Assembly: GCF_030705605.1 (NCBI RefSeq)
Contig: NZ_JAPCKK010000008.1
Span: 1 to 64,000, forward strand
Reading direction: 5' to 3'
Length of the DNA: 64,000 bases
Source: Paenibacillus zeirhizosphaerae
GTDB taxonomy: Bacteria; Bacillota; Bacilli; Paenibacillales; Paenibacillaceae
Shown here piece by piece: positions 7,476 to 16,489 of this stretch; the stretch's first letter is position 1, and each line of letters begins with the position of its first letter. The position numbers were made by a program, and so were the translations under genes. Below the pieces are notes generated by a model that worked only from the letters and a program-made list of their open reading frames with translations, searched no databases and was not told where the DNA came from.

Positions 7476-9191
7476 GTGGAAGCATTTTATGTTAATGAAG
7501 ACGGTTCTATTTCAACCCCGTTAAAAGGCAAGGAGGTGTTAGCCAACCCCCTGCTGAATAAAGGGGTTGCTTTTTCGCATGAAGAGCGGCGTGAATTGGG
7601 CTTGGAAGGGATTTTGCCCCCTACGGTGCTGACACTTGATGAACAGGCGGATCGTGCTTACAGGCAGTTTCTTGCCCAGCCGACGATGCTGCGCAGAAAC
7701 GCCTCACTGAACGATTTGTATAACCGCAATGTCGTTTTGTATTACAGACTCCTGACCGACCATCTGAGCGAAATGCTACCCGTTGTGTATACACCAACTG
7801 TAGGACAGGCTATTCAGGAATATAGTCATGAATATCACCGACCCGGTGGCGTCTATTTATCTATCGATAATCCGCATGGCATTGAACAAGCCTTCCGCAA
7901 TACAGGTCTAGGGTCTGGTGATGTGGATCTGATCGTTGTTACAGATTCGGAGAGCATTCTCGGCATTGGGGATTGGGGAGTCGGAGGCATTAACATCGCG
8001 ATTGGCAAGCTTGCCGTTTATACCGCTGCTGCCGGTATTCATCCCGGACGGGTTCTTCCGGTTGTACTGGATGTTGGAACAAATAATGAGAAGCTGCTTG
8101 CTGATCCCCTTTACATAGGCAACCGGCACCATCGGGTACGCGGGGAACAATATAATCAGTTCATTGATACTTTCGTTCAAAAGGTGCTTGAGCTGTACCC
8201 GAACGCCCTTCTTCACTGGGAAGACCTTGGCAATGTAAATGCCCGCAACATTATTGAAAAATACGGCGATCAAATCCTCACATTTAATGATGATATTCAG
8301 GGAACCGGAGCCGTGACACTTGCCGCCATTATGTCCGCACTTAAGGTAACCCAAGTCCCTCTTAGCGAGCAACGGATCGTTGTTTTCGGTCCCGGTGCAG
8401 CCGGTATAGGCAATGCCGATCAGATTTGCGATGCTATGATTCGGAGTGGACTGTCCGAGCCAGAAGCTCTTAGCCGCTTCTGGGTTTACGACTATCGTGG
8501 TTTATTAACGGATGACACAGAAAATGTACTCGGTTTCCAAAAGCCTTATGTGCGTAAAGCATCTGAAGTCAATGAATGGAACCGTGGCAAAGATGGAACC
8601 TTCTCACTGCTTGAGGTCATCAGCCGGGTGAAACCGACGATACTGATCGGAACGTCCGGTTCTGCTGGAGCTTTTTCCGAAGAAGTGGTCAGGGAAATGG
8701 CCAAGCACGTCAAGCATCCGATTATTATGCCGATGTCCAATCCTACAGCACTTGCTGAGGCGATTCCAGAAGATCTGATAAGATGGACAGACGGTAGAGC
8801 TCTGATTGCCACAGGCAGCCCCTTCGAGTCTGTTACATATAACGGAACAACTTATGAAATCGGCCAATCGAACAATGCCTTCGTATTCCCAGGTCTAGGC
8901 CTAGGTGCGATCGCGGTTAAAGCCAGCATAATTACCGGCGGGATGTTTACGGCCGCCGCAGAAGCCGTTGCCCGCATGGTAAATGTGTCCAAGCCCGGAG
9001 CGGCCCTGCTGCCTAATATCAGCGACCTGCGTGAGGTGTCGCTAGCTGTAGCAGTGGCAGTAGCCCAAACGGCGATTGATGACAACGTCGCCCGTGTGCG
9101 TCCAGAGAATGTCCGTCAGGCTATTGAACATTTAATTTGGGAGCCTTCTTACCGGCGGGTAGGATCAGCTACACTTCTATCCACAGTCTAA
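7476..9191 (+). CDS. maeA: NAD-type malic enzyme (large form)
   Basis: A 571-residue oxidative decarboxylase that converts malate to pyruvate and CO2. The N-terminal malic domain includes [12 protein letters not shown], the VYTPTVG segment and WEDLGNVNA. The NAD-binding Rossmann domain begins near residue 300 with the dinucleotide motif GPGAAGIG. The length and these motifs fit the SfcA/MaeA class rather than the shorter Firmicute MalS/YtsJ forms. I chose GTG at 7476 because AAGAAGG lies 7 nt upstream; the first in-frame ATG at 7449 has no ribosome binding site. It stands alone, divergent from cysH, and no clear terminator follows. Confidence 0.92.
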   Translation: MEAFYVNEDGSISTPLKGKEVLANPLLNKGVAFSHEERRELGLEGILPPTVLTLDEQADRAYRQFLAQPTMLRRNASLNDLYNRNVVLYYRLLTDHLSEMLPVVYTPTVGQAIQEYSHEYHRPGGVYLSIDNPHGIEQAFRNTGLGSGDVDLIVVTDSESILGIGDWGVGGINIAIGKLAVYTAAAGIHPGRVLPVVLDVGTNNEKLLADPLYIGNRHHRVRGEQYNQFIDTFVQKVLELYPNALLHWEDLGNVNARNIIEKYGDQILTFNDDIQGTGAVTLAAIMSALKVTQVPLSEQRIVVFGPGAAGIGNADQICDAMIRSGLSEPEALSRFWVYDYRGLLTDDTENVLGFQKPYVRKASEVNEWNRGKDGTFSLLEVISRVKPTILIGTSGSAGAFSEEVVREMAKHVKHPIIMPMSNPTALAEAIPEDLIRWTDGRALIATGSPFESVTYNGTTYEIGQSNNAFVFPGLGLGAIAVKASIITGGMFTAAAEAVARMVNVSKPGAALLPNISDLREVSLAVAVAVAQTAIDDNVARVRPENVRQAIEHLIWEPSYRRVGSATLLSTV

Positions 9192-9450
9192 TATTGTGTA
9201 TATTGGCTTTTAAAATGCAGCTTCCTGTGAAGTTCAGTCCTTTTGATGAATTCGCGGGAAGTTCTTTTTATTTTGTACGGCCACTTCGATTCTGAACGGT
9301 CTGAACGAGCCTCTGACCTGTCCTTCTTCTGCCAGGGATGCATTGCGCTGTTCGTTCGGTTTCCAAAAGCCCAGAGCTGCTGAGCAGCTCCCTCAATCAG
9401 TTCGCTAACATTCCTAGTGCTCATATCCATGCTCATGTAGTTTGTAATAA
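9192..9450. other. Gene-free spacer between maeA and rpsI
   Basis: I see no supported gene here. It holds one perfect hairpin, GAGCTGC (9374-9380) with GCAGCTC (9384-9390) and a 3-nt loop, with no U tract. A leftward open frame of 117 codons crosses it but begins inside rpsI in another frame and has no ribosome binding site. Confidence 0.5.
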
Positions 9451-9489
9451 AAAAATTAAAAGCCCTTGACCATATATTGGCCAAGGGCT
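9451..9489 (-). terminator. Terminator of the rplM-rpsI operon
   Basis: Leftward AGCCCTTGGCC (9489-9479), a 7-nt loop and GGTCAAGGGCT (9471-9461), followed by TTTAATTTTTTT. It starts about 26 bp after the rpsI stop. Confidence 0.88.
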
Positions 9490-9515
9490 CTGTAATCCTT
9501 GATACACAAGGAATA

Positions 9516-9908
9516 TTAACGTTTCGAGAACTGTGGTGCACGACGAGCGGCTTTGAGACCGTATTTTTTACGTTCTTTCATCCGTGGGTCACGAGTCAGG
9601 AAGCCTGCTTTTTTCAGAGCTGGACGGAACTCAGGGTCTGCTTTCAGCAGAGCGCGGGAGATCCCGTGACGGATTGCGCCGGCTTGACCGGAAATACCGC
9701 CACCATGAGCGATAACAATCACATCATAGTTTCCAACTGTTTCAGTCAGGTTAAGAGGTTGTCTTACGATCATTTTCAGTGTTTCTACACCGAAATATTC
9801 GTTAATATCACGTTTGTTAATGACAATGCGTCCTTCACCCGGTACGAGACGAACACGAGCTACCGAATGTTTACGACGACCTGTCCCATAGTATTGTACT
9901 TGTGCCAT
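9516..9908 (-). CDS. rpsI: 30S ribosomal protein S9
   Basis: A 130-residue S9 protein with the family's [10 protein letters not shown] opening and the basic C-terminal tail ending in SKR, which reaches the P-site tRNA. GGAGG precedes the ATG. It is the second gene of the rplM-rpsI pair (19-bp gap) and is followed by a strong terminator. Confidence 0.97.
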   Translation of the reverse strand: MAQVQYYGTGRRKHSVARVRLVPGEGRIVINKRDINEYFGVETLKMIVRQPLNLTETVGNYDVIVIAHGGGISGQAGAIRHGISRALLKADPEFRPALKKAGFLTRDPRMKERKKYGLKAARRAPQFSKR

Positions 9909-9927
9909 GAAACTGTCCTCCTTTTAA

Positions 9928-10365
9928 TTAACCGCGAAGTTCGTAAACTTCAGGTTTTTGTGCTACATGTGGATGCTCAGTGCCTTTGTAAGCTTTCAGT
10001 CTCAGCTTCATTTTCTCGCCCATGCGAGTTTTTGGAAGCATACCGTGAACAGCCAGTTCCAACATACGTTCAGGTTTGTTCTTCACCATATCTTGAGCGA
10101 CCGTAACTTTCAGACCACCTGGATGCAGGGAGTGACGATAGTATTTCTTGTTCTCCATCTTTTTGCCTGTCAGGACGATTTTCTCAGCATTGATGACAAC
10201 AACGAAATCGCCGCCGTCCACATGTGGAGTAAATTCAGGCTTGTGTTTGCCGCGGATCAACGCAGCCGCTTCACTGGCCAGACGACCAAGCGTTTTGCCT
10301 TCAGCATCAATAATGTGCCATTTGCGCTCAACTTCACTTGGCTTAGCCATATACGTAGTACGCAT
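9928..10365 (-). CDS. rplM: 50S ribosomal protein L13
   Basis: A 145-residue L13 protein, an early assembly protein of the large subunit. It starts with [16 protein letters not shown], the usual Bacillales N-terminus, and carries GRLASEAA and HPGGLK in the expected order. GGAGG lies about 6 nt before the ATG. A structured leader resembling the L13 autoregulatory element precedes it. Confidence 0.97.
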   Translation of the reverse strand: MRTTYMAKPSEVERKWHIIDAEGKTLGRLASEAAALIRGKHKPEFTPHVDGGDFVVVINAEKIVLTGKKMENKKYYRHSLHPGGLKVTVAQDMVKNKPERMLELAVHGMLPKTRMGEKMKLRLKAYKGTEHPHVAQKPEVYELRG

Positions 10366-10375
10366 GAAAAGTTTC

Positions 10376-10520
10376 CTCCTTCAGATCGTTCACATATCGT
10401 AATATTCATTTTTTCAAAAAAACATTTATATTCGTTCATTAAGTTAATGCTTTTGTGATGGATAGATTCAGGTGTACATCTTAATTGGGGCTGTGGGAAA
10501 GCCATTAAGAAAACACAACT
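10376..10520 (-). promoter_or_regulatory. Candidate L13 (rplM) leader RNA
   Basis: The transcribed leader contains GGCTTTCCCACAGCC (a small hairpin, about 10489-10503), followed by CCAATTAAG and CACCTGAATCTATCCATCAC. I recall these as the conserved core of the Firmicute L13 leader. A covariance-model search would settle it. Confidence 0.55.
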
Positions 10521-10523
10521 TAT

Positions 10524-10552
10524 ATACTACATGATTTCTATACATTCCGCAA
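10524..10552 (-). promoter_or_regulatory. Candidate rplM promoter
   Basis: Leftward TTGCGG (10547-10552), 17 bp, TAGTAT (10524-10529), directly after truA. It would place the whole L13 leader on the transcript. Confidence 0.4.
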
Positions 10553-10561
10553 GCAAAAAAC

Positions 10562-11347
10562 TCAAGTTTTTTGGACGTTTTCATCATATTCCACATTCCA
10601 CAGCATCAGCCCGTGCGCGACGGCCGTAGGCCCCGCTTTGGTGCGATCCTTGGCCTCCAGAATGGCAGGAATATCCTCAGGCGACTTTTTACCTTCGCCC
10701 ACGTCCATCAGCGTTCCGACCATAATCCGAACCATATGCTGAAGAAAGCCGCTGCCGGTCACATACGTATGGATGATTCCTTGATCATCCGAGCCAGGAC
10801 GTGAAAAGGAATAATCGACTGTTATATAGGCCTCATAAACGGTCCGTACATGATTGAGTTTCTGTGACTGAGTGGACGCAAACGAGGTATAGTCATAGGT
10901 GCCGACCATCAGTTGCAGCGCCTTGCGCATCGCTTCAATATCCAGACGCGTAGGGTGATGAAACTGCGTGCGGCGATGAAAAATATCCGGAAAACGGTTA
11001 GCGTTAATACTATAACGGTACGTCTTCCGTTTGGCCATGTGGCGTGCATGAAACGACAGCGGAACCTCTTTCGCATCCGTAAGAATAATATCCTCCGGCA
11101 GCCAGGCGTTCAGCGCCAGACACCAGCGGTGGATCGGAATAGGTGATTCGGTCATAAAATTAAATACCTGACCGTAAGCATGCACTCCCGCGTCCGTGCG
11201 GCCTGAGGCCGTGAGTTTGACCTTCTCTCCCGTTAAGGAGTAGATGGCACTTTCTATATGATCCTGGATCGTATTGCCATCCGGCTGTGTCTGAAAGCCG
11301 TGATAGCGGGTTCCGTCATAGTTCACTCTCATGCAAATATTCCGCAT
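10562..11347 (-). CDS. truA: tRNA pseudouridine(38-40) synthase TruA
   Basis: A 261-residue enzyme that converts U38-U40 of tRNA anticodon stems to pseudouridine. The catalytic Asp lies in ASGRTDAGVHA (about residues 47-57). The N-terminal YDGTRYHGFQTQP and the later TGSGFLQHMVR are family signatures. An AGG-rich site precedes the ATG. It keeps its usual place just upstream of rplM. In B. subtilis three ECF transporter genes lie between rplQ and truA; here that space is a 590-bp gene-free region. Confidence 0.95.
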   Translation of the reverse strand: MRNICMRVNYDGTRYHGFQTQPDGNTIQDHIESAIYSLTGEKVKLTASGRTDAGVHAYGQVFNFMTESPIPIHRWCLALNAWLPEDIILTDAKEVPLSFHARHMAKRKTYRYSINANRFPDIFHRRTQFHHPTRLDIEAMRKALQLMVGTYDYTSFASTQSQKLNHVRTVYEAYITVDYSFSRPGSDDQGIIHTYVTGSGFLQHMVRIMVGTLMDVGEGKKSPEDIPAILEAKDRTKAGPTAVAHGLMLWNVEYDENVQKT

Positions 11348-11430
11348 GTTCCTAACACACCTCTAGAGGAGAGGTATTTGTGCTTCCGATCGCTTCTCCA
11401 GCACAAACACACCTTTCCTAGCATTTATAA

Positions 11431-11455
11431 CAGCAAGCTCTGCTAAAGCTTGCTG
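11431..11455. repeat. Inverted repeat upstream of truA
   Basis: Perfect arms CAGCAAGC (11431-11438) and GCTTGCTG (11448-11455) with a 9-nt loop. In the leftward direction it is followed by TTATAA, which is not a convincing U tract. Confidence 0.6.
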
Positions 11456-11500
11456 TTGATCTTATAAGCCGTCGCTTCGTCAGCTATGCCTCCGCATATT

Positions 11501-11623
11501 GCGAAACGCTGATCCGATATGAGGATCAGTCGTTTCGCCGTCATAGCGAAGCGCTGGCCCACAGCAGGCCAGCCGCTTCGCAGCCTAGTGGAGCGTTGAT
11601 CCAGATTCGGGATCAGTCGCTCC
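11501..11623. repeat. Three tandem hairpins of one architecture
   Basis: Copy 1: GCGAAACG+CTGATCC (11501-11515), 7-nt loop, GGATCAG, bulged T, CGTTTCGC (to 11538). Copy 2: GCGAAGCG+CTGGCC (11546-11559), 7-nt loop, GGCCAG, bulged C, CGCTTCGC (to 11581). Copy 3: GGAGCG+TTGATCC (11590-11602), 7-nt loop, GGATCAG, bulged T, CGCTCC (to 11623). All three have an outer stem, one unpaired base on the 3' arm, an inner stem and a 7-nt loop. The sequences differ, but paired positions change together. None has a U tract. Confidence 0.8.
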
Positions 11624-11640
11624 GCCCTGCTCGCATAAAA

Positions 11641-11686
11641 GGCTCTCCTGAATCGCTGCCCATGGGTAGTGATTCAGGAGAGAGCC
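11641..11686. repeat. Long inverted repeat
   Basis: Arm GGCTCTCCTGAATC (11641-11654) pairs with GATTCAGGAGAGAGCC (11671-11686) except for a 2-nt bulge. The loop can fold further through CTGCCC/GGGTAG. It follows the three-hairpin array by 17 bp. Confidence 0.75.
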
Positions 11687-11744
11687 GCTCCTACACCAAA
11701 CGCCGCGTATCCCGCCACATTCCCACCATACGCCAAAATTTGCG

Positions 11745-11806
11745 GGGGTCCAGGGGGTCGCAGACCCCGCTGGGGTCCCCCTTGGCTAAGGGGGATTTAG
11801 GGGGAT
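11745..11806. repeat. G/C-run repeat with alternative hairpins
   Basis: Runs of four or five G or C alternate. GGGGTC (11754-11759) pairs with GACCCC (11763-11768), and CCCCCTT (11777-11783) pairs with AAGGGGG (11788-11794), followed by ATTTAGGGGG. The motif resembles an intergenic repeat I remember from other bacterial genomes, but I cannot name the family from here. Confidence 0.6.
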
Positions 11807-11841
11807 CGAGCAACTGACTTTAGGAAGATCGAAAAACATAT

Positions 11842-11871
11842 AAAAGGAGAAGCCCCTTACAGAGCTTCTCC
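11842..11871 (-). terminator. Terminator after rplQ
   Basis: Leftward GGAGAAGC (11871-11864), a 10-nt loop and GCTTCTCC (11853-11846), then TTTTATA. A second, imperfect stem (11882-11922) lies between it and rplQ. This ends the long S10-spc-alpha transcript and separates truA from it. Confidence 0.8.
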
Positions 11872-11937
11872 GACAGAGAAAAAAAGGGCTGCTCAGAATC
11901 GACTGACTCTGCCCACCCTTTCCTCATCCATACCTGC

Positions 11938-12303
11938 TTACGCGCGGTCAACCAGTTCCAGGTAAACCATTGGAGCGGCATCGCCACGACGAGGTCCCAG
12001 CTTCAGGATACGAGTGTATCCGCCTGGACGCTCGGCATAACGAGTAGCCAGTTCGCTAAACAGTTTTTGAATTGCATCCTGCTCACCATCCAAAGTTTCA
12101 CGGCGAACGTATGCAGCTACCTGACGGCGTGCATGCAGATCTCCCTGTTTTGCTTTGGTGATCAGTTTCTCAGCAATAGAACGAACTTCTTTTGCTTTAG
12201 CTTCCGTAGTTTGGATGCGCTCGTACAAGAACAAATCCGTTACCATATCACGGAACAAAGCTTTACGGGCACTGGAGTTACGGCCCAGTTTTTGATATGC
12301 CAT
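11938..12303 (-). CDS. rplQ: 50S ribosomal protein L17
   Basis: A 121-residue L17 protein with the family opening [18 protein letters not shown] and the usual C-terminus ending in ELVDRA. It is the last gene of the alpha operon, 33 bp after rpoA, with an AAGGAGGGG site before the ATG. Confidence 0.97.
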   Translation of the reverse strand: MAYQKLGRNSSARKALFRDMVTDLFLYERIQTTEAKAKEVRSIAEKLITKAKQGDLHARRQVAAYVRRETLDGEQDAIQKLFSELATRYAERPGGYTRILKLGPRRGDAAPMVYLELVDRA

Positions 12304-12336
12304 GTTTTTCCCCTCCTTCTTACAAACGTTACTGTA

Positions 12337-13281
12337 CTATTCTTCCGTACGGAGTCCTAAACCAAGTTCCTCGAGCTTCTCTTGAACTTCTTCCAAAGAT
12401 TTGCGGCCCAGGTTGCGGACCTTCATCATATCTTCTTCAGATTTCGTAGTGAGCTCCTGTACTGTATTGATACCAGCGCGCTTGAGGCAGTTATAGGAAC
12501 GGACGGAGAGATCCAGCTCTTCGATCGTCATTTCCAGAACTTTTTCTTTCTTGTCTTCCTCTTTTTCGACCATGATCTCAGCATCTTTGGCTTCGTCAGT
12601 CAAACCAACAAACAGCATCAAATGCTCAGTCAGGATTTTAGCCCCAAGACTGACAGCCTCTTCAGGCCGAATGCTTCCGTCGGTCCATACTTCCAGTGTC
12701 AGCTTGTCATAGTTGGTCACTTGGCCTACACGCGTATTTTCCACACCGTAGTTTACACGGGAAATCGGAGTGTAGATGGAGTCGACGGGGATTACGCCAA
12801 TAGGCTGATCCTCACGCTTGTTACGATCTTGCTTAACATAGCCGCGTCCGCGATTGGCGAAAATACGCATGTGAAGTCTCGAACCTGGTCCAAGCGTAGC
12901 GATATGAAGATCCGGATTCAGGATTTCAACATCGCTGTCCGCACGGATATCCCCTGCCGTTACGGCTCCTTCGCCTTCCGCATCGATTTCGAGCACTTTC
13001 TCTTCATCGGAGTGGATCTTAAGCGATAAAGCTTTCAGGTTAAGAATGATCTCCGTTACGTCTTCCATTACGCCAGGGACCGTTGCAAATTCATGTAAAA
13101 CCCCATCGATTTGTACCGATGTAACTGCCGCACCCGGCAGGGAGGAGAGCAAAATACGGCGAAGCGAGTTGCCAAGCGTCGTACCATATCCGCGTTCCAA
13201 AGGTTCTACCACGAATTTTCCGTAGGTGCCATTATCATTGACGTCAACCGTCTCAATTTTCGGCTTTTCGATTTCAATCAC
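12337..13281 (-). CDS. rpoA: RNA polymerase subunit alpha
   Basis: A 314-residue alpha subunit. The N-terminal assembly domain (about 1-230) contains [20 protein letters not shown] Glu/Lys-rich linker leads to the C-terminal domain (about 245-310), which holds the helix-hairpin-helix that contacts UP elements and activators. The start is GTG 8-9 nt after AAGGAGGG. A 136-bp gap to rpsK contains the hairpin CATTCT/AGAATG at 13366-13381. Confidence 0.97.
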   Translation of the reverse strand: MIEIEKPKIETVDVNDNGTYGKFVVEPLERGYGTTLGNSLRRILLSSLPGAAVTSVQIDGVLHEFATVPGVMEDVTEIILNLKALSLKIHSDEEKVLEIDAEGEGAVTAGDIRADSDVEILNPDLHIATLGPGSRLHMRIFANRGRGYVKQDRNKREDQPIGVIPVDSIYTPISRVNYGVENTRVGQVTNYDKLTLEVWTDGSIRPEEAVSLGAKILTEHLMLFVGLTDEAKDAEIMVEKEEDKKEKVLEMTIEELDLSVRSYNCLKRAGINTVQELTTKSEEDMMKVRNLGRKSLEEVQEKLEELGLGLRTEE

Positions 13282-13417
13282 TGCAATATCCCTCCTTCAA
13301 AACGTCGCTCCTATAATGAAACATTCACCTTATCCAAACTTTACCATGCAGTACGCCTAAACAACCATTCTTGGCAGAATGCGCCGGTTTTATACTACAC
13401 GCAGGGGGAAAATCTCA

Positions 13418-13813
13418 TTAGACACGACGGCGTTTTGGAGGACGGCATCCGTTATGAGGTACCGGAGTCACGTCTTTAATCAGGTTAACTTCCAGACCTG
13501 CAGCCTGCAGCGAGCGGATTGCCGCTTCACGGCCTGCGCCTGGTCCTTTAACCATAACTTCAACAGTTTTCATGCCGTGTTCCATTGCAGCTTTGGCAGC
13601 TGTCTCAGCAGCCATTTGCGCTGCAAATGGAGTGGATTTACGGGAACCGCGGAATCCCAGACCGCCGGAGCTTGCCCAAGAGATTGCGTTACCGTGCGGA
13701 TCCGTAATAGTAACGATAGTGTTGTTGAACGTGGAACGGATGTGTGCCACGCCGGATTCGATATTTTTACGGTCACGACGTTTTGTACGTACGACTTTTT
13801 TCGGTTTAGCCAT
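13418..13813 (-). CDS. rpsK: 30S ribosomal protein S11
   Basis: A 131-residue S11 protein on the platform of the small subunit. The signature [15 protein letters not shown] and the basic C-terminus [12 protein letters not shown] are intact. It follows rpsM by 19 bp. Confidence 0.97.
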   Translation of the reverse strand: MAKPKKVVRTKRRDRKNIESGVAHIRSTFNNTIVTITDPHGNAISWASSGGLGFRGSRKSTPFAAQMAAETAAKAAMEHGMKTVEVMVKGPGAGREAAIRSLQAAGLEVNLIKDVTPVPHNGCRPPKRRRV

Positions 13814-13832
13814 TGAATGTTATCCTCCCTTC

Positions 13833-14201
13833 TTATTTCTTTTTATTTGCTACAGTACGACGAGGTCCTTTACGTGTACGGGCATTCGTTTTTGTACGTT
13901 GACCACGAACAGGCAATCCACGACGGTGACGAACACCACGGTAGCAGCCAATCTCAGTCAGACGTTTAATATTCAAGGAAATTTCACGACGCAGGTCACC
14001 TTCTACTTTAACCGCTTTATCGATCGTTTCACGTAATTTGCTCACTTCATCTTCCGTCAAGTCACGAACACGAGTGTCCGGATTGATGCCTGTTTCAGTC
14101 AAAATTTTCTGGGAAGTCGTTTTACCGATTCCGAAAATGTAAGTCAAGGCGATCTCAACGCGTTTATCACGTGGCAAATCCACACCAGCTATACGAGCCA
14201 T
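13833..14201 (-). CDS. rpsM: 30S ribosomal protein S13
   Basis: A 122-residue S13 protein that bridges the small-subunit head to the large subunit and touches t[24 protein letters not shown] at the start and the arginine-rich segment [20 protein letters not shown] near the end are diagnostic. GGGGG precedes the ATG, 20 bp from rpmJ. Confidence 0.97.
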   Translation of the reverse strand: MARIAGVDLPRDKRVEIALTYIFGIGKTTSQKILTETGINPDTRVRDLTEDEVSKLRETIDKAVKVEGDLRREISLNIKRLTEIGCYRGVRHRRGLPVRGQRTKTNARTRKGPRRTVANKKK

Positions 14202-14221
14202 TTTACGCTACACCCCCTTCA

Positions 14222-14452
<231 letters not shown>

Positions 14453-14459
14453 ACACGAT

Positions 14460-14675
14460 TTATTTACGGTAAGTTATACGACCTTTGGTTAAATCGTAAG
14501 GCGATAACTGCACGACCACTTTGTCGCCTGTCAGAATGCGGATAAAATGCATACGCAGCTTTCCGGATACGTGAGCAAGAATCTGGTGACCGTTCTCGAG
14601 CTCTACCTTGAACGTCGCGTTCGGAAGCGGCTCAATCACCGTACCTTCCACTTCAATGACATCTTCTTTGGCCAA
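14460..14675 (-). CDS. infA: Translation initiation factor IF-1
   Basis: A 71-residue S1-like OB-fold protein that occupies the A site during initiation. The characteristic [15 protein letters not shown] and [17 protein letters not shown] are complete. The start is TTG 5 nt after GGAGAC. The upstream gene ends 2 bp before it. Confidence 0.97.
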   Translation of the reverse strand: MAKEDVIEVEGTVIEPLPNATFKVELENGHQILAHVSGKLRMHFIRILTGDKVVVQLSPYDLTKGRITYRK

Positions 14676-14677
14676 AA

Positions 14678-14986
14678 TTAGTCTCCTTTCTCTTCAGCAT
14701 GAAATTTGGCGGATTCCAGAAAACGGTGCACTGCAAAACGCAGCTTTCCATTGGTAACCCGACCGCTTTCATTTAAACTGTTTACTACCTCGCTGCTAAT
14801 CATTGGCTGGGGCTCCAAGTGAAGAATATTTTTCTTCTTAGCTTGGTCAAACTTCCGTTTGTCCCCGTCCGCAATATATACAAACCTGCTGTCCGCAATG
14901 GAAACAACGACCGCTGCCTGGCCGGCATCTCTGCCCTTCAGGATTTTCACAAGCTGACCAATATGCAGGCTGCCTTGATCTTTCAT
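14678..14986 (-). CDS. KOW-domain RNA-binding protein (L14e-like)
   Basis: A 102-residue small basic protein. The first 60 residues form a KOW/L14e-like domain: [21 protein letters not shown], then [24 protein letters not shown]. This corresponds to the gene called ybzG between map and infA in B. subtilis. I take ATG 14986 as the start because the only good site, AGGTGA, overlaps the map stop codon and lies 4-5 nt upstream; a frame-extending GTG at 14995 is inside that site. A role at the ribosome is likely from family and place, but the exact function is not known to me. Confidence 0.85.
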   Translation of the reverse strand: MKDQGSLHIGQLVKILKGRDAGQAAVVVSIADSRFVYIADGDKRKFDQAKKKNILHLEPQPMISSEVVNSLNESGRVTNGKLRFAVHRFLESAKFHAEEKGD

Positions 14987-14995
14987 CAATATCAC

Positions 14996-15748
14996 CTACG
15001 AATTCAGTGTAGTGAAAATTTCCATGCCGTCCGGCGTTACTGCCACTGTATGCTCGAAATGGGCACACAATGACCCGTCCACCGTCACGACCGTCCAGTT
15101 GTCTTCCAACGTTCTTACATGGCGGGATCCGGCGTTAACCATCGGTTCAATCGCCAGCACCATGCCGGGTTTCAGTCTCGGTCCCCGATCAGGAATCCCG
15201 TAGTTTGGAATCTGCGGTTCCTCATGCAGCTTGGCTCCTATACCGTGTCCGACATATTCCCTCACTACCGAAAAACCAGCATCTTCAATATATTTCTGTA
15301 TCGCATGCGATATAGTAAACAAGCGATTGTCCGGTTTGACAAGTGCCAGTCCCGCCATCAGGGCTCCTTCCGTCACATCCAATAGCCGCCTTGCATCTGG
15401 TGAGATGCTGCCGACCGGATACGTCCAGGCGGAATCCCCGTGGTACCCCCGATACTGCGCACCAATGTCAAACGTAACGATATCACCTTCGTTTAATACG
15501 CGGTTGCCGGGAAATCCGTGAACCAGTTGTTCGTTGACTGAAGCGCAAATACTAGCAGGAAAACCATTATAACCTTTAAAAGACGGCACAGCTCCTTGAC
15601 TGCGAATGTACTGATCAGCCATATGATCGAGTTCCCCCGTAGTAATACCAGGCTCAATATGTTTGGCCAGGAGGCGGTGACATTCCGCAACGATACGCCC
15701 GGCTTCCCTCATAAAGCTCAATTCCGTTTCGGACTTGCAAATGATCAT
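14996..15748 (-). CDS. map: Methionine aminopeptidase, type I
   Basis: A 250-residue enzyme that removes the initiator Met from nascent proteins. The pita-bread fold has the five metal ligands in order: D (VTFDIGAQ), D (GDSAWT), H (VGHGIG), E (LAIEPM) and E (HFEHTVAV). There is no N-terminal zinc-finger extension. It starts 5 bp after adk and is probably translationally coupled to it. Confidence 0.96.
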   Translation of the reverse strand: MIICKSETELSFMREAGRIVAECHRLLAKHIEPGITTGELDHMADQYIRSQGAVPSFKGYNGFPASICASVNEQLVHGFPGNRVLNEGDIVTFDIGAQYRGYHGDSAWTYPVGSISPDARRLLDVTEGALMAGLALVKPDNRLFTISHAIQKYIEDAGFSVVREYVGHGIGAKLHEEPQIPNYGIPDRGPRLKPGMVLAIEPMVNAGSRHVRTLEDNWTVVTVDGSLCAHFEHTVAVTPDGMEIFTTLNS

Positions 15749-15753
15749 TACAG

Positions 15754-16404
<651 letters not shown>

Positions 16405-16489
16405 TCACTCCCTCAAGACGACCCCTACACAAGAAACAGCACAATAGGTGCCGGTGGACAAGTAAATTACCTGTCCCGGAACCTATCGC

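Larger units (their letters stand above)
11348..11937. other. 590-bp gene-free, hairpin-rich spacer
   Basis: Between rplQ and truA, where many Firmicutes carry ecfA1-ecfA2-ecfT, there is no supported reading frame. From the truA side it holds a hairpin at 11431-11455, three hairpins of one design (11501-11623), a longer inverted repeat (11641-11686), a G/C-run repeat (11745-11806) and a terminator (11842-11871). The short rightward frame at 11596-11817 only reads through these repeats. Confidence 0.7.

Noticed and set aside
9188..9541. 117-codon leftward frame across the maeA-rpsI spacer
   Set aside because: It begins inside rpsI in a different frame, runs through the operon terminator and has no ribosome binding site.
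11501..11623. Hairpin array as multiple terminators
   Set aside because: No U tract follows any of the three stems on either strand.
11501..11686. Hairpin array as a CRISPR array
   Set aside because: The units are individually palindromic and only three to four in number, with no constant repeat separated by unique spacers; no cas genes are present.
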